DNA of 64,000 nt, from the NCBI RefSeq assembly GCF_918797505.1, contig NC_092797.1:50752157-50816156 (forward strand), written 5' to 3'. This document shows, piece after piece, positions 62,346-64,000 of this stretch. Position 1 is the stretch's first letter. Each line of letters opens with the position of its first letter. Origin of the DNA: Bemisia tabaci (taxonomy: Eukaryota > Arthropoda > Insecta > Hemiptera > Aleyrodidae). Both the position numbers and the translations under genes were made by a program. The notes beneath the pieces were generated by a model that was not told the origin of the DNA, did not search any database, and saw only the letters and a program-made list of their open reading frames with translations.

Positions 62346-64000
62346 AACGGAGAGTCCATTTAAATCGACTTTTAGTACCCTTTGAGGTATTAAGTTCAAA
62401 ACGGTTTCCTTGTCTTTTCCTTTGTTTGCCTTATTTTGAAGGCAGCTAGTTTTGGAATAATTTAAGTACGGATTTTGATTTTTTACATTTTATTTGTCAT
62501 AATCAAACAAATACTGATGGGTTAAGGGAAACAGGATTTTTTTATATCTTGCGATGAGACATTATAATTTACCTAATATATAATCATCATAGTATGCCTC
62601 CTACTTATTCCCTTGCCCATTGTTATTCTGTTCATAATAACATGGCGGCCACCTGGTCCCAACGCTGAAAGTGTTCCTGTGAGTAACCATCATGTTAAAA
62701 ATCTCAATGTCAAGAAAACTTTAAAGAAAGCATTTGTAGGCATAATGCTGTATTGAGCCCAATAACCTGTCTTCATAGTCGAAGATATAGTGGTGCCACA
62801 CAATAATCTGCGCATTGTGTCAGTGTATTATTTTATGGGCATATTTTGGCGTGTTTTCCAATAGTAATCATAGTTTAGTGAGGACCTGGATATTACATTG
62901 AGACTTTTTAGGTACAACACTTTCAAGACTGTGCTACTTTTTATTGATTCTTAGATTAATAGTTAATAGAAGTCAAAATGTTAAATAATTTTTCCCATTC
63001 ATTTATAAGTATGTTTTATATCAAAAAAGACAAAATGTCGCCTAAACTGGGTGAATGTTACATATAAGAAGTGCCTCTGTCACATCCGGATCCTCCACTA
63101 ACAAGACAGGGCTTACCGATCTCTATTTGCTCTAAATCATGAGATAAAGGAAATTAACTCTAAGTCAAAAGTTATCAAATCTCCAAACGGTGGTAATGAG
63201 TAGGTAAGAATTGAAATCTTTTTCTAATCAAATTTAATCACTAAGTCATCTCTAATAAATATTAAGTACTAATGTACCCTAATTGTCTCATATTTTTTTC
63301 ATTTTTATTAGAACTTCCGTTCTAGTTGGCTGCATTATATTTCTTGTATCCTGATTGCTATCTTTATTAAAATTCCCTTTTTTCCCCGCACCGTCTTTTT
63401 ATATCAATAAGATCAACCATTTGTCAATGGTTAGATTTTTCTGTAACTAATTTCAAAAAAATTTTCCCCCTGTTTTTCCTCCGTGAACATAAGTATATGA
63501 AACTGTTATTTATTTTTACCTCAGTGTACTTAATAGAGTATGCATTGCAACAACATACTTGTTATTATTGTTATAATGTATTCATATTGTTACCTATTCA
63601 GGCATTTTTATACATTAATTTTAAATTTCTAAAATTTCTGTATTTATCAAAAGTTGATATGTGTTTCAATAGATAAGTCCGGATTTTTTATCGGGCTCTA
63701 GTCAATAATTTAACTATCATATAGCTAGCTCTAAATGTCTTGATTATTCATGAACCAAGGACACCTATTGTTAGAAATTATAAAAAGCAAACACAAATAC
63801 CAATTTCTTGTTGTCTTAAGGAACTTAATCAATAATCTAGTGCGTAGGTCTTACCTTTCAATATAAACGAATTGCATAGTTGAAATTTATGTATCCAAAT
63901 CTAATACATTTTCATTTGTACATTGTTTTTATCCATTACCTGTAACTTAGTCAAATGTAGTTTCAAGTTTTTATCTATAAATATTTAAAAATATGTATAC

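Larger units (their letters stand above)
60461..64000. other. AT-rich downstream sequence without a recognised gene
   Basis: No conserved ORF is seen; open frames here are short and lack family motifs. It could be extended liprin-alpha 3' UTR or intergenic DNA. It holds a large foldback repeat (60991-61381), poly-T runs near 60590 and 62309-62342, and scattered AATAAA and ATTTA motifs. Confidence 0.55.

Overview
This window looks like insect nuclear DNA. It has one long spliced gene with GT-AG introns, large AT-rich introns, and a dense, nested population of small palindromic transposons (MITEs). A hemipteran, possibly whitefly-like, is my guess from the look of the repeats. The species call is a low-confidence inference and nothing was searched.

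The only gene I can name is liprin-alpha (PPFIA family, syd-2), on the + strand. I trace 24 coding exons from 22515 to 60235. Their lengths and splice phases join into one open frame of 1,079 codons plus a stop. The frame encodes an N-terminal coiled-coil half, a low-complexity Ser/Pro linker with a basic [13 protein letters not shown] block, and three SAM domains. The conserved N-terminal start of liprin-alpha was not found, so the 5' coding exons probably lie before base 1. The protein ends soon after SAM3.

Region by region. Bases 1-17,000 hold no convincing gene. They hold about 20 MITE or foldback copies, homopolymer runs and a CpG-rich island (about 6040-6470). Bases 17,100-17,745 are a 122-bp tandem array that runs straight into a GC-rich open exon (17772-18047). 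That exon has a perfect splice donor, an unknown product, and a splice phase matching the first visible liprin exon. Bases 18,050-36,990 are repeat-filled introns holding two liprin exons. Bases 37,000-60,235 hold the other 22 exons in AT-rich introns with few repeats, although several MITEs keep clear target-site duplications. Bases 60,236-64,000 are 3' UTR and/or intergenic AT-rich sequence with a large foldback element.

The repeats are the most informative non-gene content. They include a CACTGG...CCAGTG family with variable 2-bp target duplications (CACTA/CMC-like), a CAGGGTGTCTA family with 5-bp duplications, several hAT-like elements with 8-bp duplications, and a roughly 600-bp family with a strongly conserved core that can fold. 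No autonomous transposase, CRISPR array, rRNA or convincing tRNA was seen.
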